DNA of 64,000 bases, taken from contig NZ_JAKEUO010000003.1 of NCBI RefSeq assembly GCF_022397915.1, positions 211,963 to 275,962 of the forward strand, given 5' to 3'. The stretch's first letter is position 1. The number at the start of each line of letters is the position of its first letter. Both the position numbers and the translations under genes were made by a program. The notes beneath the pieces were generated by a model. The model was not told the DNA's origin. It worked only from the letters and a program-made list of their open reading frames with translations, and searched no databases. This DNA is from Vibrio sp. Isolate34. GTDB lineage: Bacteria; Pseudomonadota; Gammaproteobacteria; Enterobacterales; Vibrionaceae. Positions 26,776 through 34,657 of this stretch are shown piece by piece.

Positions 26776-27132
26776 TTAGAATTTTTTCGGTGCGTAACCC
26801 GTCATAACCTCAATGCGAAGCTCTTTACCAATCTTCGTCATTGGGTGAACAACCACTAATCCTTTTACAGACTTTTTCAGTTTACCCATATCTGCTTGCT
26901 CAGCTTTCGTGATTTCACGGCTAAATGGCATATCAAGCAACGACTTACGTTCTTGATTCACATCGAAGCTTTGCTTGTGCTTAAGCTGGGCAATTTTCTT
27001 CGTTAGCTTCTTAATCTCTTCTTCAAACTGACGAACAACAGGACGATCATTACGAGTTTTAGCAGCATCTAACTTGTGGCGACACTTGTCTAGACGGTTG
27101 TTAATTTGTTGAAGTTCGTTTTTAGCACTCAT
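26776..27132 (-). CDS. yibL: YibL-family ribosome-associated protein
   Basis: 118 residues (E. coli YibL 120), DUF2810. The first half is a basic coiled coil (NNRLDKCRHKLDAAKTRND, then EEEIKKLTKKIAQLKHK); the second half contains MPFSREITKAEQADMGKLKK and the conserved VVVHPMTKIGKELRIEVMTG. YibL co-fractionates with ribosomes in E. coli, where it lies right after mtlADR; here it is on the same strand but separated from the mannitol genes by about 4.5 kb. AGGAAAT precedes the ATG. Confidence 0.88.
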   Translation of the reverse strand: MSAKNELQQINNRLDKCRHKLDAAKTRNDRPVVRQFEEEIKKLTKKIAQLKHKQSFDVNQERKSLLDMPFSREITKAEQADMGKLKKSVKGLVVVHPMTKIGKELRIEVMTGYAPKKF

Positions 27133-27325
27133 AATAATTTCCTAAGATTAAGCAAGCCAATTCGGATTGGGGCGCGGAGTATAGCACAAGGATTTACGTG
27201 AACCGAAATTTATCTTAAAAATCACCGATGGGATGAAATCTAACCTAAACTGTCTTTCAATCCACCTTCAGTCGCTCGCGAATCAATCTAGAGCTGAACA
27301 TTCAAACAAATCACAAGGACCCGCG

Positions 27326-28135
27326 ATGACACACCTGAAACAAGCACTGATCTATAGCCTAGCCATTGGCTCTGTGTTTGCCAAAACTTATGCGTCCAGT
27401 GAAGCATCTAATGACAATACACTGCCTAACAACTTAATCGTTGAATATGCAACGCCTCAAACCGATGAAGAAAAGCAGATCAAGCAAGAGATTGAGCTCA
27501 GCGGTGTCAATGACACCGTGATTGACCTATCTAATCAGCTATTCATGTTCAAGCAGCCCTTGGTCATTCAATACGGTGGCGACGATGGCCCACTCTACGA
27601 TCCACAAACCCATCAAGTGCTCATCCCATATGGTTTCTACGCTGAATCACTCAATTACTTTGAGAAGAACCAATACGAAAAAGAGTACGGGAAATCGGCA
27701 CAAACCGGGGCTGTCGATACCTTGCTGCACACCCTACTTCACGAAGCAGGACATGCTTATATCGAAGACCAAAAGATTGCCATCTTGGGCAAAGAAGAAG
27801 ATGCGGTCGACAACCTAGCGACTATTCTATTGCTTAACTATGTGGAACACGGTGCCGATGCTGCTATCAGCGCAGCTGACATGTTTGCCTTCGAATCTGA
27901 AGACCGCCCTGAATATTATGATTTAGGTGAATACATCGATGAGCACAGCTTTGACCTTCAACGCTACTTCTCTACTTTATGCTTGGTGTATGGCAGCGAC
28001 CCTGAAGCCTATAAGAATTTACTCGATGAAGTAGAAAACGATTATTTGAAAGACAGAAAGGAGTTCTGCGTCGAGCACTTTGATGTGATTACAGAGAATT
28101 GGCATCAGTATTTAAAAGACAGTAACGAGAGCTAA
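27326..28135 (+). CDS. Secreted DUF4344 metallopeptidase
   Basis: 269 residues with a signal sequence (ALIYSLAIGSVFAKTYAS) and a zinc-protease HEAGH motif in LHTLLHEAGHAYIED, followed 15-20 residues later by EEDAVDNLATI, where acidic residues could be the third ligand. This matches the DUF4344 family of putative metallopeptidases. The long frame begins 93 bases earlier, but the ATG at 27326 starts the signal sequence and follows ACAAGGACCC. Single gene, followed by a hairpin and a short tandem repeat. Substrate unknown. Confidence 0.82.
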   Translation: MTHLKQALIYSLAIGSVFAKTYASSEASNDNTLPNNLIVEYATPQTDEEKQIKQEIELSGVNDTVIDLSNQLFMFKQPLVIQYGGDDGPLYDPQTHQVLIPYGFYAESLNYFEKNQYEKEYGKSAQTGAVDTLLHTLLHEAGHAYIEDQKIAILGKEEDAVDNLATILLLNYVEHGADAAISAADMFAFESEDRPEYYDLGEYIDEHSFDLQRYFSTLCLVYGSDPEAYKNLLDEVENDYLKDRKEFCVEHFDVITENWHQYLKDSNES

Positions 28136-28142
28136 AAACAAA

Positions 28143-28169
28143 CGGCTTTGGCATCAGACTCCAAAGCCG
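28143..28169 (+). terminator. Hairpin after the DUF4344 gene
   Basis: CGGCTTTGG / CCAAAGCCG with a 9-base loop, 8 bases after the stop. The T run is short, so termination strength is uncertain. Confidence 0.65.
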
Positions 28170-28179
28170 CTATTCAGTT

Positions 28180-28205
28180 ATTAAGTCAATAAGTCAATAA
28201 GCTAA
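28180..28205. repeat. Short 8-bp tandem repeat
   Basis: About three units of aataagtc-type sequence (TTAAGTCAATAAGTCAATAA followed by GCTAA). As after chiA, the 8-bp period places TAA stops in successive frames downstream of the metallopeptidase gene. Confidence 0.7.
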
Positions 28206-28233
28206 CACACGAATAGGTCGCTTGGCTTAAGCC

Positions 28234-28620
28234 CTAGACCTTCACTTTATATTTAAGATCTTGAGCTTCATCGCCTGTCATGCCTCGGAATCCCCAACAG
28301 TGCGAGGGCTGTTCTTTGATGGTAATTTCAATATCAATAGGAGAGATAGCCAGTTGCTTTTCTATTTCAGAAAATATCTTCTTAATTAAGCGCTTCTTGG
28401 TGTTTACCGCTCGACCTTCCATCATATTGATCTCAATAACGGTGTAAGCCTCTGTCCGTCCTTCAGGGTAAAAGAAATCGTCTCTTTCTAAAGGCACAAA
28501 CCGATGTGCGCGCTTGTCATCAGGTAAACCCATCTCACTGTTCAAACACTGCTGCAACACGTTCGAGAGTTGCAACTTAATTGGATTTAAGCACTCTTTG
28601 ATACCATAGATAACAATCAT
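28234..28620 (-). CDS. Tautomerase-superfamily protein lacking the N-terminal proline
   Basis: 128 residues. The segment LPDDKRAHRFVPLERDDFFYP followed by YTVIEINMMEGRAVNTKKR and the C-terminal ITIKEQPSHCWGFRGMTGDEA matches the Tautomerase_2 type of 4-oxalocrotonate-tautomerase-like proteins. In active members the residue after the initiator Met is the catalytic Pro; here it is Ile (MIVIYG). The ATG at 28620 is preferred because AAAGGA lies six bases before it, whereas it abuts the ATG at 28626, and neither start gives Pro. So the protein either uses other chemistry or is not a tautomerase. Single gene. Confidence 0.75.
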   Translation of the reverse strand: MIVIYGIKECLNPIKLQLSNVLQQCLNSEMGLPDDKRAHRFVPLERDDFFYPEGRTEAYTVIEINMMEGRAVNTKKRLIKKIFSEIEKQLAISPIDIEITIKEQPSHCWGFRGMTGDEAQDLKYKVKV

Positions 28621-28877
28621 GACCATTCCTTTGATGCGATGTCAGGTAAAGAAGAACGTTAGATAGCAGCATCGTCTAGCCATTCGCTTACTATTTGTAC
28701 ATATAGTACCTAATACCGTCGATGAAAGAAGGTTAAAACAATGAATTTATGAACAGGTGCAACAAAAAACATACCCTCACCAAATGGCAGCAAACCATTA
28801 CAGCCACAGCGAATTGATCGAACCCTAGCGACTGCCCGTATATCTCCCTGAATCACATCTCAACTAAGGAGCGCTAT

Positions 28878-29498
28878 GTGCCTAATACACCTAGGAAGAC
28901 CACACGGACAAAAGCCGAACCAGAAACACCCGTAAAGTCTTCTCTAGAACTCGCTGTGTTTCCCCTCCCCGTCTTCCTGTTACCAGGAGGGAGACAGAGG
29001 CTGCGCATTTTCGAGCCCAAATATCTTGCGATGGTCGCACATGCAGCGCAGGGCGATGGCTTTATCATTGCCACTCAAGACAACGTGAACTCAGAACACC
29101 TCAGCTCTTGGGGAACCAAAGTATCCATCGTCGACTTTAATATGTCCGATGACCAGATATTGGAGATCGACGTGGAAGGTCAGCAACTTGTGCAGCTTCA
29201 CTCCTCTCACAGAGACACCGTTGGCCTAATAAAAAGCAAATTCAGACCACTGCCCCATTGGCCGGTTCTCGAATACGACGTGCCCAACGTGTTTACTGCG
29301 TTTTTGGTACAACTGTTTCGCGACCACGATTCGATAAGAACGCTCTACCCCACACCTGATTTCGAAAGCCCGCAATGGATTTGTGCGCGACTTCTCGAGA
29401 TTATGCCTATCCCTTTGGAAAAGAAAACAGAGTTCACCGAGCCAGCTAGCTTTCCCTCTTTAGTTCCTTTTTTGAATCAAATCATTACGGGGCAATAA
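28878..29498 (+). CDS. LON substrate-binding-domain protein
   Basis: 206 residues with a LON N-terminal (PUA-like) domain and no protease domain: LELAVFPLPVFLLPGGRQRL, RIFEPKYLAMVAHA, FIIATQD and the LLEIMPIP ending are typical of the stand-alone LON_substr_bdg (YbbN/ComE-neighbour type) family in gammaproteobacteria. Function is unknown; these may bind proteins. Start is GTG at 28878 with AAGGAG seven bases upstream; an overlapping ATG two bases earlier is in another frame that closes after 20 codons. It precedes the rpoE-chrR locus by 110 bases and may be outside that regulon. Confidence 0.8.
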   Translation: MPNTPRKTTRTKAEPETPVKSSLELAVFPLPVFLLPGGRQRLRIFEPKYLAMVAHAAQGDGFIIATQDNVNSEHLSSWGTKVSIVDFNMSDDQILEIDVEGQQLVQLHSSHRDTVGLIKSKFRPLPHWPVLEYDVPNVFTAFLVQLFRDHDSIRTLYPTPDFESPQWICARLLEIMPIPLEKKTEFTEPASFPSLVPFLNQIITGQ

Positions 29499-29549
29499 TC
29501 ACTTTTCTTCGCTATAATTTTGTATAGTGAAAATTAATTTAACTTAAAG

Positions 29550-29577
29550 TGATCCCGACCTTCAACTTTCACGTACT
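29550..29577 (+). promoter_or_regulatory. Candidate ECF (RpoE/ChrR-type) autoregulated promoter
   Basis: TGATCC at 29550-29555 is the -35 reported for ChrR-controlled sigma-E in Rhodobacter; 16 bases later comes CGTACT as a possible -10. It lies about 30-60 bases before the rpoE start, where an autoregulatory promoter is expected. The other spacers in the locus show no second TGATCC. Confidence 0.5.
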
Positions 29578-29608
29578 GCCAACCAAATTTGTATGATGGG
29601 CAAGTACT

Positions 29609-30256
29609 ATGCAAGTCGAGAGCAGAAGCTTAGGGAAAGGCAAGGAGCATGTCATTATCCCAGACGAGAAAACACCGACCGAAACCAAAGTACCAGCAGA
29701 ACTTTCAAGCTGGTTGATTTTGGTTGGTACAGACCGAGACAAGCAGGCATTTACTTGTTTGTTTAAGTTCTTTGCTCCCAAGATAAAGCGTTTCGGAATT
29801 AGCAAGTTAGGCGGTGAGGCCGCGGCGAACGAGCTGGTTCAAGACACCATGACCAACGTTTGGAAGAAAGCCCATCTCTATAACGAAGATAAGGGCGCCG
29901 CGACGACTTGGGTCTACACCGTGATGCGAAATGCAGCTTTTGATATGTTGCGTAAGGTAAAAGCCAAAGCGGAACAGACTATCGCAGATGACATCTGGCC
30001 TGTCGACGCGATGGTTGCAGAATCTCAAAGCGAAGAACTACCGTTTGGTGATCATTTGATGAGCCGACACGTAATGACTCAAATAGACAAGCTGCCTCTG
30101 GCTCAGAAAACCATCGTTAAAGGGGTTTATTTTCAAGAACTCTCTCAAGAGCAACTTGCACAACAACTTGGCGTCCCACTTGGAACGGTGAAATCACGTC
30201 TAAGACTCGCTTTAGCCAAACTTAAAGTTCACATGGGGGAACAAAAACATGATTAA
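29609..30256 (+). CDS. rpoE: ECF sigma factor of the ChrR-controlled (RpoE) type
   Basis: 215-residue extracytoplasmic-function sigma factor. Region 2 is around CLFKFFAPKIKRFGISKLGG to ELVQDTMTNVWKKAHLY and TTWVYTVMRNAAFDMLRK; region 4 is LSQEQLAQQLGVPLGTVKS and RLRLALAKLK. The overlap of 8 bases with a ChrR anti-sigma gene puts it in the ECF11-like group that answers singlet oxygen and photo-oxidative stress, rather than the RseA-controlled envelope sigma-E. It has about 25 extra residues at the N terminus. It likely drives itself and the genes through 39751. Confidence 0.9.
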   Translation: MQVESRSLGKGKEHVIIPDEKTPTETKVPAELSSWLILVGTDRDKQAFTCLFKFFAPKIKRFGISKLGGEAAANELVQDTMTNVWKKAHLYNEDKGAATTWVYTVMRNAAFDMLRKVKAKAEQTIADDIWPVDAMVAESQSEELPFGDHLMSRHVMTQIDKLPLAQKTIVKGVYFQELSQEQLAQQLGVPLGTVKSRLRLALAKLKVHMGEQKHD

Positions 30257-30929
30257 ACATCACCCTAACGAAGCAATGTTGAAAGACTTTGCAGACGGCA
30301 CGCTTGCTGACTCAGTTTCTTTGATTGTGTCAAGTCATGTAGAACTATGTGAACACTGCCAAGAGAAAGTAAAACAGTTAACGGCTGAAGCGGCAAACAA
30401 AGCGTTCGACAAAGAACCTGCGTTCGCGAGCGAAAAGTCAGACAGTTTTTCAATGGACGATGTGGATTTCGACTTTGATGCAATTGAGCAAATTACTGCT
30501 GATTTATCTCAGTCGGTGGAGGTTGAACCTAAGGTAGAACAAGTCACTGTTGCAAATACCACGTTCACAATTCCTCGCGCTCTGAATTCAGTGGCGAGAA
30601 AAGATTGGATAAACCTAGGTAAGATTTCACGAGCAAGACTCGACTTCGATGACGAATCTCACCACACCAGTTTGTTGCACATTGACAAAGATGGACAAGT
30701 GCCTTGCCACACTCACAAAGGCTTCGAAATCACCCTTCTTTTAGAAGGCAGCTTTGAAGATGAAATGGGTGTCTACAACAAAGGCGATTTCATCTGGTTG
30801 GATGGTAATCACACGCACCAACCTGCGACCAAAGAAGGCTGTGTGTGCTTGACCGTTTCAAGTGACGCGCTCTACTTCACAAAAGGTGTAAGCCAACTAT
30901 TCAATCCACTTGGAAAATATATATATTAA
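30249..30929 (+). CDS. chrR: ChrR-family zinc anti-sigma factor
   Basis: 226 residues. The N-terminal anti-sigma domain carries the zinc pattern H30-x3-C34-x2-C37 (SSHVELCEHC) with HH at positions 4-5; an acidic linker (SMDDVDFDFDAIEQI) follows; the C-terminal cupin domain has the metal-type PCHTHKGFEITLLLEGSF and DGNHTHQP. This is the ChrR layout: it holds the sigma factor until singlet oxygen or peroxide signals disturb the cupin domain. Translationally coupled to rpoE. An inverted repeat follows the stop. Confidence 0.92.
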   Translation: MIKHHPNEAMLKDFADGTLADSVSLIVSSHVELCEHCQEKVKQLTAEAANKAFDKEPAFASEKSDSFSMDDVDFDFDAIEQITADLSQSVEVEPKVEQVTVANTTFTIPRALNSVARKDWINLGKISRARLDFDDESHHTSLLHIDKDGQVPCHTHKGFEITLLLEGSFEDEMGVYNKGDFIWLDGNHTHQPATKEGCVCLTVSSDALYFTKGVSQLFNPLGKYIY

Positions 30930-30948
30930 CCCAGTTGCACGCTATAAA

Positions 30949-30981
30949 TATACAGGATGGCATGAAGCTATCCTGTATATC
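30949..30981 (+). repeat. Inverted repeat after chrR
   Basis: Perfect 11-bp arms ATATACAGGAT / ATCCTGTATAT with an 11-base loop, 19 bases after chrR. Lacks a T run, so it may reduce rather than stop transcription into the photolyase cluster, or be a protein site. Confidence 0.65.
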
Positions 30982-31103
30982 GTTCATACAGCTGAATAAA
31001 AACATCTACGGTGTAAAAGTAAAAACACACCCAGCTCTATAAGTATGATTAACAATGTTGAAATATAAGAAAGTGCTCAGAGCAAGAGCAAAGGAGTTGG
31101 CCA

Positions 31104-32051
31104 ATGGAAAAGAAAATTAAAATCGGTATCAGTGCATGTGTTGCTGGACACAAAGTACGTTTCGATACAGGTCATAAACGCTCTCGTTTTTGTACAGACG
31201 ACCTAGCAGACTACGTGGAATTAGAACCTGTTTGCCCAGAAATGGCTATTGGCCTTCCAACCCCTCGTCCAACCATTCGCCAAACAAGAATGCTAGATGA
31301 CATTATCCATGTATCTCGCCCAGACGGGTCAGGTGACGTGACCAACGAACTGATTGAGTTTGGTCAAAACTATTCAAAGAACAACCAACACATTGCTGGA
31401 TTTATTGTGTGTCAGAAGAGTCCCACTTGTGGCATGGAGCGTGTGAAGGTATACCACCACCACGGTCGCGGCTCTGAATCGACTGGCGTAGGCATGTTCA
31501 CCCAACAAATTATGGACGGTAACCCGTTACTTCCTGTTGAAGAAAACGGTCGCCTTAACGACCCCATTCTACGTGAAAACTTCATGACGCGAGTATTCAC
31601 CTATCAGAAATGGTTAGATCTAGTCGACGAAGGGATTACGAAGCACAAACTGATTCAATTCCACAGCGTTCACAAGTACTTAGTGATGTGCCACCACGTA
31701 GAAGGTTATAAACGACTGGGTAAACTTTTAGCGGGAAATGATCTCGACATTAACGAGCTTGCAGATCAGTACATCGAAGGTTTGATGACAGCGTTATCAC
31801 ACCATGCGAATCGTGGTAGCCATGCTAATACTTTGCATCATTTGCAAGGTTATTTCAAAAAACAATTAAGTAGCGCTCACAAACAAGAGTTGACCAAACA
31901 AATTGCAGCTTTTCGAGAAGGTGTTATTCCCCTGTTAGTGCCGTTGACACTGATAAACCACTACTTAATGGAGTACCCGAACGAGTACTTGGAATCCCAG
32001 GTTTACCTCAACCCTCACCCACAAGAACTTAAACTGAGATACGGATATTGA
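31104..32051 (+). CDS. DUF523-DUF1722 (YbgA-like) protein
   Basis: 315 residues. N-terminal DUF523 (about 1-150) with IGISACVAGHKVRFDTGHKR, LEPVCPEMAIGLPTPRP and the Cys-containing CQKSPTCGMERVK; C-terminal DUF1722/YbgA (about 170-310) with FHSVHKYLVMCHH, YKRLGKLLAG and YFKKQLS. The same two-domain gene or its YbgA half sits next to photolyase genes in many bacteria, including ybgA-phrB in E. coli, suggesting a role linked to light or DNA repair, though the biochemistry is unknown. AAGGAG precedes the ATG, and the stop overlaps the phrB start. Confidence 0.88.
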   Translation: MEKKIKIGISACVAGHKVRFDTGHKRSRFCTDDLADYVELEPVCPEMAIGLPTPRPTIRQTRMLDDIIHVSRPDGSGDVTNELIEFGQNYSKNNQHIAGFIVCQKSPTCGMERVKVYHHHGRGSESTGVGMFTQQIMDGNPLLPVEENGRLNDPILRENFMTRVFTYQKWLDLVDEGITKHKLIQFHSVHKYLVMCHHVEGYKRLGKLLAGNDLDINELADQYIEGLMTALSHHANRGSHANTLHHLQGYFKKQLSSAHKQELTKQIAAFREGVIPLLVPLTLINHYLMEYPNEYLESQVYLNPHPQELKLRYGY

Positions 32052-33478
32052 GCGACATTCTATGGATACGACGAGACCTGCGGATTCACGATAACCCAGC
32101 TCTCGTCTCTGCAGTTGAAAACGGCGTCTCTATCGCCGTTTTTATTTCAACTCCGCAGCAATGGCAGCAACATCACCTTGCTCCAATAAAAGCAGATTTC
32201 ATTTACCGACACCTCAAGCAGCTCGAATCACAGCTCGCGGAATTCGGTATCACTCTGCTGCACTTAAAAGCCACAGATTTTGACGACCAGGCCACAAAGC
32301 TTATCGACTTGTGTAAACAAATCGATGCTCAGTCTGTTTACGCCAATTCAGAGCCAGAAGTGGATGAGCAAGCTCGCGACCAACAACTCATCTCACGCGG
32401 GGTGAACCTCCAAATCAGCGATTGTGACGTGATGCTGCCACTGGGTAGCGTGCTTAATCAGCAAGGCGAGATGTTCAAGGTATTCACTCCCTTCAAAAAC
32501 GCTTGGTTAAAACAGGTACAAGCCAAGGGTATCCAATGCAGTCATACTCCAGTGATACCGGCTGAAAGCCCTGATGACCAACATTCAGAAGCGCAGTTAC
32601 CTGACAGCCTTTCAGCTTATCGACTTGCCGATGATTACGACTTCGACTTCCCTCGCGTTGATTCAAGCCGCTGGCCAATGAGCGAAGATGTACTAAACAG
32701 CGTAATCCCTAACTTCTTGGCTAACAAAGTCAATGATTATGCACACCTGAGAGACATCCCTTCCGTCAAAGGAACCTCTGGCCTATCACCTTACTTAACG
32801 ATCGGTACAGTGAGCCCAAGATGGTTAGCGATTCAGTTGATTCAGCAACAACCTGATCTGCTGTTTGACTCGCAATTGCCCGCCTTTTCTTGGCTTAATG
32901 AATTGATTTGGCGAGATTTTTATAAGCATTTAATGTTTCATCATCCTAAACTGGTTAAAGGCGCTAACTTTCAACAAAAGTACAATGGCTTAGATTGGTA
33001 TCAGGATCACCCGAGCTTCAAAGCTTGGTGTGAAGGGAGAACCGGCTATCCTTTAGTTGATGCAGCAATGCGTCAATTGGTTGATACAGGTTGGATGCAC
33101 AACAGACTAAGAATGGTGGTGGCGAGCTTCCTAACCAAACACTTGCTCATTGACTGGCGTTGGGGCGAGCGATTCTTTATGACGCACCTTATCGATGGTG
33201 ATTTCAGCGCTAACAATGGTGGTTGGCAGTGGGCTTCAAGTACTGGCTGTGATGCTCAACCCTACTTCCGAATTTTCAATCCAATCACCCAGAGTGAAAA
33301 GTTTGATCCGAAAGGAACTTTTATTCGTAAGTACATACCAGAGCTGCAAAATATTCCTGACAAGCATGTGCATTTCCCACATGATTACATTGCAAAAAAC
33401 GGAATTAACAGCGAATACTGGCAACCCATCGTTGAACACAAAGAAGCACGATTGAGAGCCTTAGCCTTTTTCAAATAA
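32048..33478 (+). CDS. phrB: Deoxyribodipyrimidine photolyase (CPD class I)
   Basis: Light-driven repair of cyclobutane pyrimidine dimers, FAD plus an antenna cofactor. 476 residues (E. coli 472). N-terminal antenna domain starts ILWIRRDLRIHDNPAL; the FAD domain shows WLNELIWRDFYKHLMFHHP, GRTGYPLVDAAMRQL, TGWMHNRLRMVVASFL, and the strongly conserved DGDFSANNGGWQWASSTGCD. Start is TTG overlapping the preceding stop (TTGA), with no better ATG, so translation is coupled. Its place in the ChrR locus fits a light-damage response. Confidence 0.96.
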   Translation: MSDILWIRRDLRIHDNPALVSAVENGVSIAVFISTPQQWQQHHLAPIKADFIYRHLKQLESQLAEFGITLLHLKATDFDDQATKLIDLCKQIDAQSVYANSEPEVDEQARDQQLISRGVNLQISDCDVMLPLGSVLNQQGEMFKVFTPFKNAWLKQVQAKGIQCSHTPVIPAESPDDQHSEAQLPDSLSAYRLADDYDFDFPRVDSSRWPMSEDVLNSVIPNFLANKVNDYAHLRDIPSVKGTSGLSPYLTIGTVSPRWLAIQLIQQQPDLLFDSQLPAFSWLNELIWRDFYKHLMFHHPKLVKGANFQQKYNGLDWYQDHPSFKAWCEGRTGYPLVDAAMRQLVDTGWMHNRLRMVVASFLTKHLLIDWRWGERFFMTHLIDGDFSANNGGWQWASSTGCDAQPYFRIFNPITQSEKFDPKGTFIRKYIPELQNIPDKHVHFPHDYIAKNGINSEYWQPIVEHKEARLRALAFFK

Positions 33479-33492
33479 TTAGAGTGAATATT

Positions 33493-33924
33493 ATGGATAA
33501 CTCTCTATGGCTTGCTAACTTTCTCAACATGTATCGAGAACTCGGAACCGACAATTTCGACGTGCTAAAGACGGTTTATCACCCTGATATCGAATTCCAA
33601 GATCCGCTGCATCATGTCAGCGGAATTGCTGCGCTAACTCATTACTTCGAAAACATCTACACGCAGGTGACCAGCTGTGATTTCCACATCGAGCACGTTT
33701 TTGAAGCCAATGGCGAAGCCGCGGTGTATTGGACGATGCAATTCGCTCACAAGCAATTGAATGGTCAAAAGCCTATCGAAGTTCAAGGTCACAGCCACTT
33801 GAAGATGCTCGATGACCAAGTGATCTATCACAGAGACTATCTCGACGTCGGCTCTATGTTGTACGAGCACATTCCGGTATTGGGCTGCGCAATCAAATCC
33901 ATCAAAAAAAGAGCGAGCCGATAA
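33493..33924 (+). CDS. SnoaL/NTF2-like protein of the photo-oxidative cluster
   Basis: 143 residues of the nuclear-transport-factor-2 fold: FLNMYRELGTDNFDVLKTVYHPD, FQDPLHHVSG, AAVYWTMQFAHKQL and VQGHSHLKMLDDQVIYHRDY. Such proteins in ChrR regulons have no proven activity; a small-lipid-binding or isomerase role is possible. A GTG three codons upstream is an alternative start. The TAA overlaps the ATG of the next gene (TAATG). Confidence 0.82.
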   Translation: MDNSLWLANFLNMYRELGTDNFDVLKTVYHPDIEFQDPLHHVSGIAALTHYFENIYTQVTSCDFHIEHVFEANGEAAVYWTMQFAHKQLNGQKPIEVQGHSHLKMLDDQVIYHRDYLDVGSMLYEHIPVLGCAIKSIKKRASR

Positions 33925-34655
33925 TGCGTATTATGATCACAGGCGCGACCTCTGGTATCGGCCAATCACTGACTCTCGATTATGCTCAACAAGGGCATCA
34001 GGTGATTGCTTGTGGCCGCAACCCAGACAAGCTACAAGCCTTAGTCGATTCCCACGAGACGGATTTATCTCACTCATCGATAGAGCCACTTTGTTTTGAC
34101 CTAACCGACTATCACAACTTCCCTGAGCTAGACCAAAACCAGCCGCTCGACCTGCTGATTTTGAACGCGGGGGATTGTGAGTACATCGACGACCCATTGA
34201 ATTTTGATGCGGAGCTTTTCGAGCGCGTCATCAACATCAATCTAATCTCAATTGGCTACGCCTTAAAAGCGTGGCTCAAAAATATCAAACCCGGCGGTCG
34301 CTTGGTTTTGGTAAGTTCAAGCGCCAGCTTTTTGCCTTTGCCTAGAGCCGAGGCTTATGGCGCTTCAAAGGCGGCACTCACATATTTAGGTAGAACGCTT
34401 TCGGTTGACCTAGCACAGCACGATATTCATGTCTCAATTGTGCACCCTGGTTTCGTAGAAACGCCATTAACCGAGCGAAATACGTTCTCTATGCCTATGA
34501 TTATTAGTAGTGAGGCCGCAACTCAGCGAATCGTAAACGGTATTGCTCAAGGAAAGAGTGAGATCGACTTCCCAAGACGATTCATCATGTTGATGAAGCT
34601 ATTAAGAATGCTTCCAACTTCAGTTTGGCAAAAACTCGCTTCAAGGATGGTATAA
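33924..34655 (+). CDS. Short-chain dehydrogenase/reductase of the photo-oxidative cluster
   Basis: 243 residues, SDR family. Cofactor motif MITGATSGIGQSL, NAG in LLILNAGDCEY, catalytic Ser in LVLVSSSASFLP and YGASK at the active site (Tyr and Lys present), then VHPGFVETPLTE. Overlaps the preceding gene by one base. An oxidoreductase on a fatty-acid or lipid aldehyde substrate is likely from the context (FAD oxidoreductase, cyclopropane synthase) but not shown. Confidence 0.88.
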   Translation: MRIMITGATSGIGQSLTLDYAQQGHQVIACGRNPDKLQALVDSHETDLSHSSIEPLCFDLTDYHNFPELDQNQPLDLLILNAGDCEYIDDPLNFDAELFERVININLISIGYALKAWLKNIKPGGRLVLVSSSASFLPLPRAEAYGASKAALTYLGRTLSVDLAQHDIHVSIVHPGFVETPLTERNTFSMPMIISSEAATQRIVNGIAQGKSEIDFPRRFIMLMKLLRMLPTSVWQKLASRMV

Positions 34656-34657
34656 CA

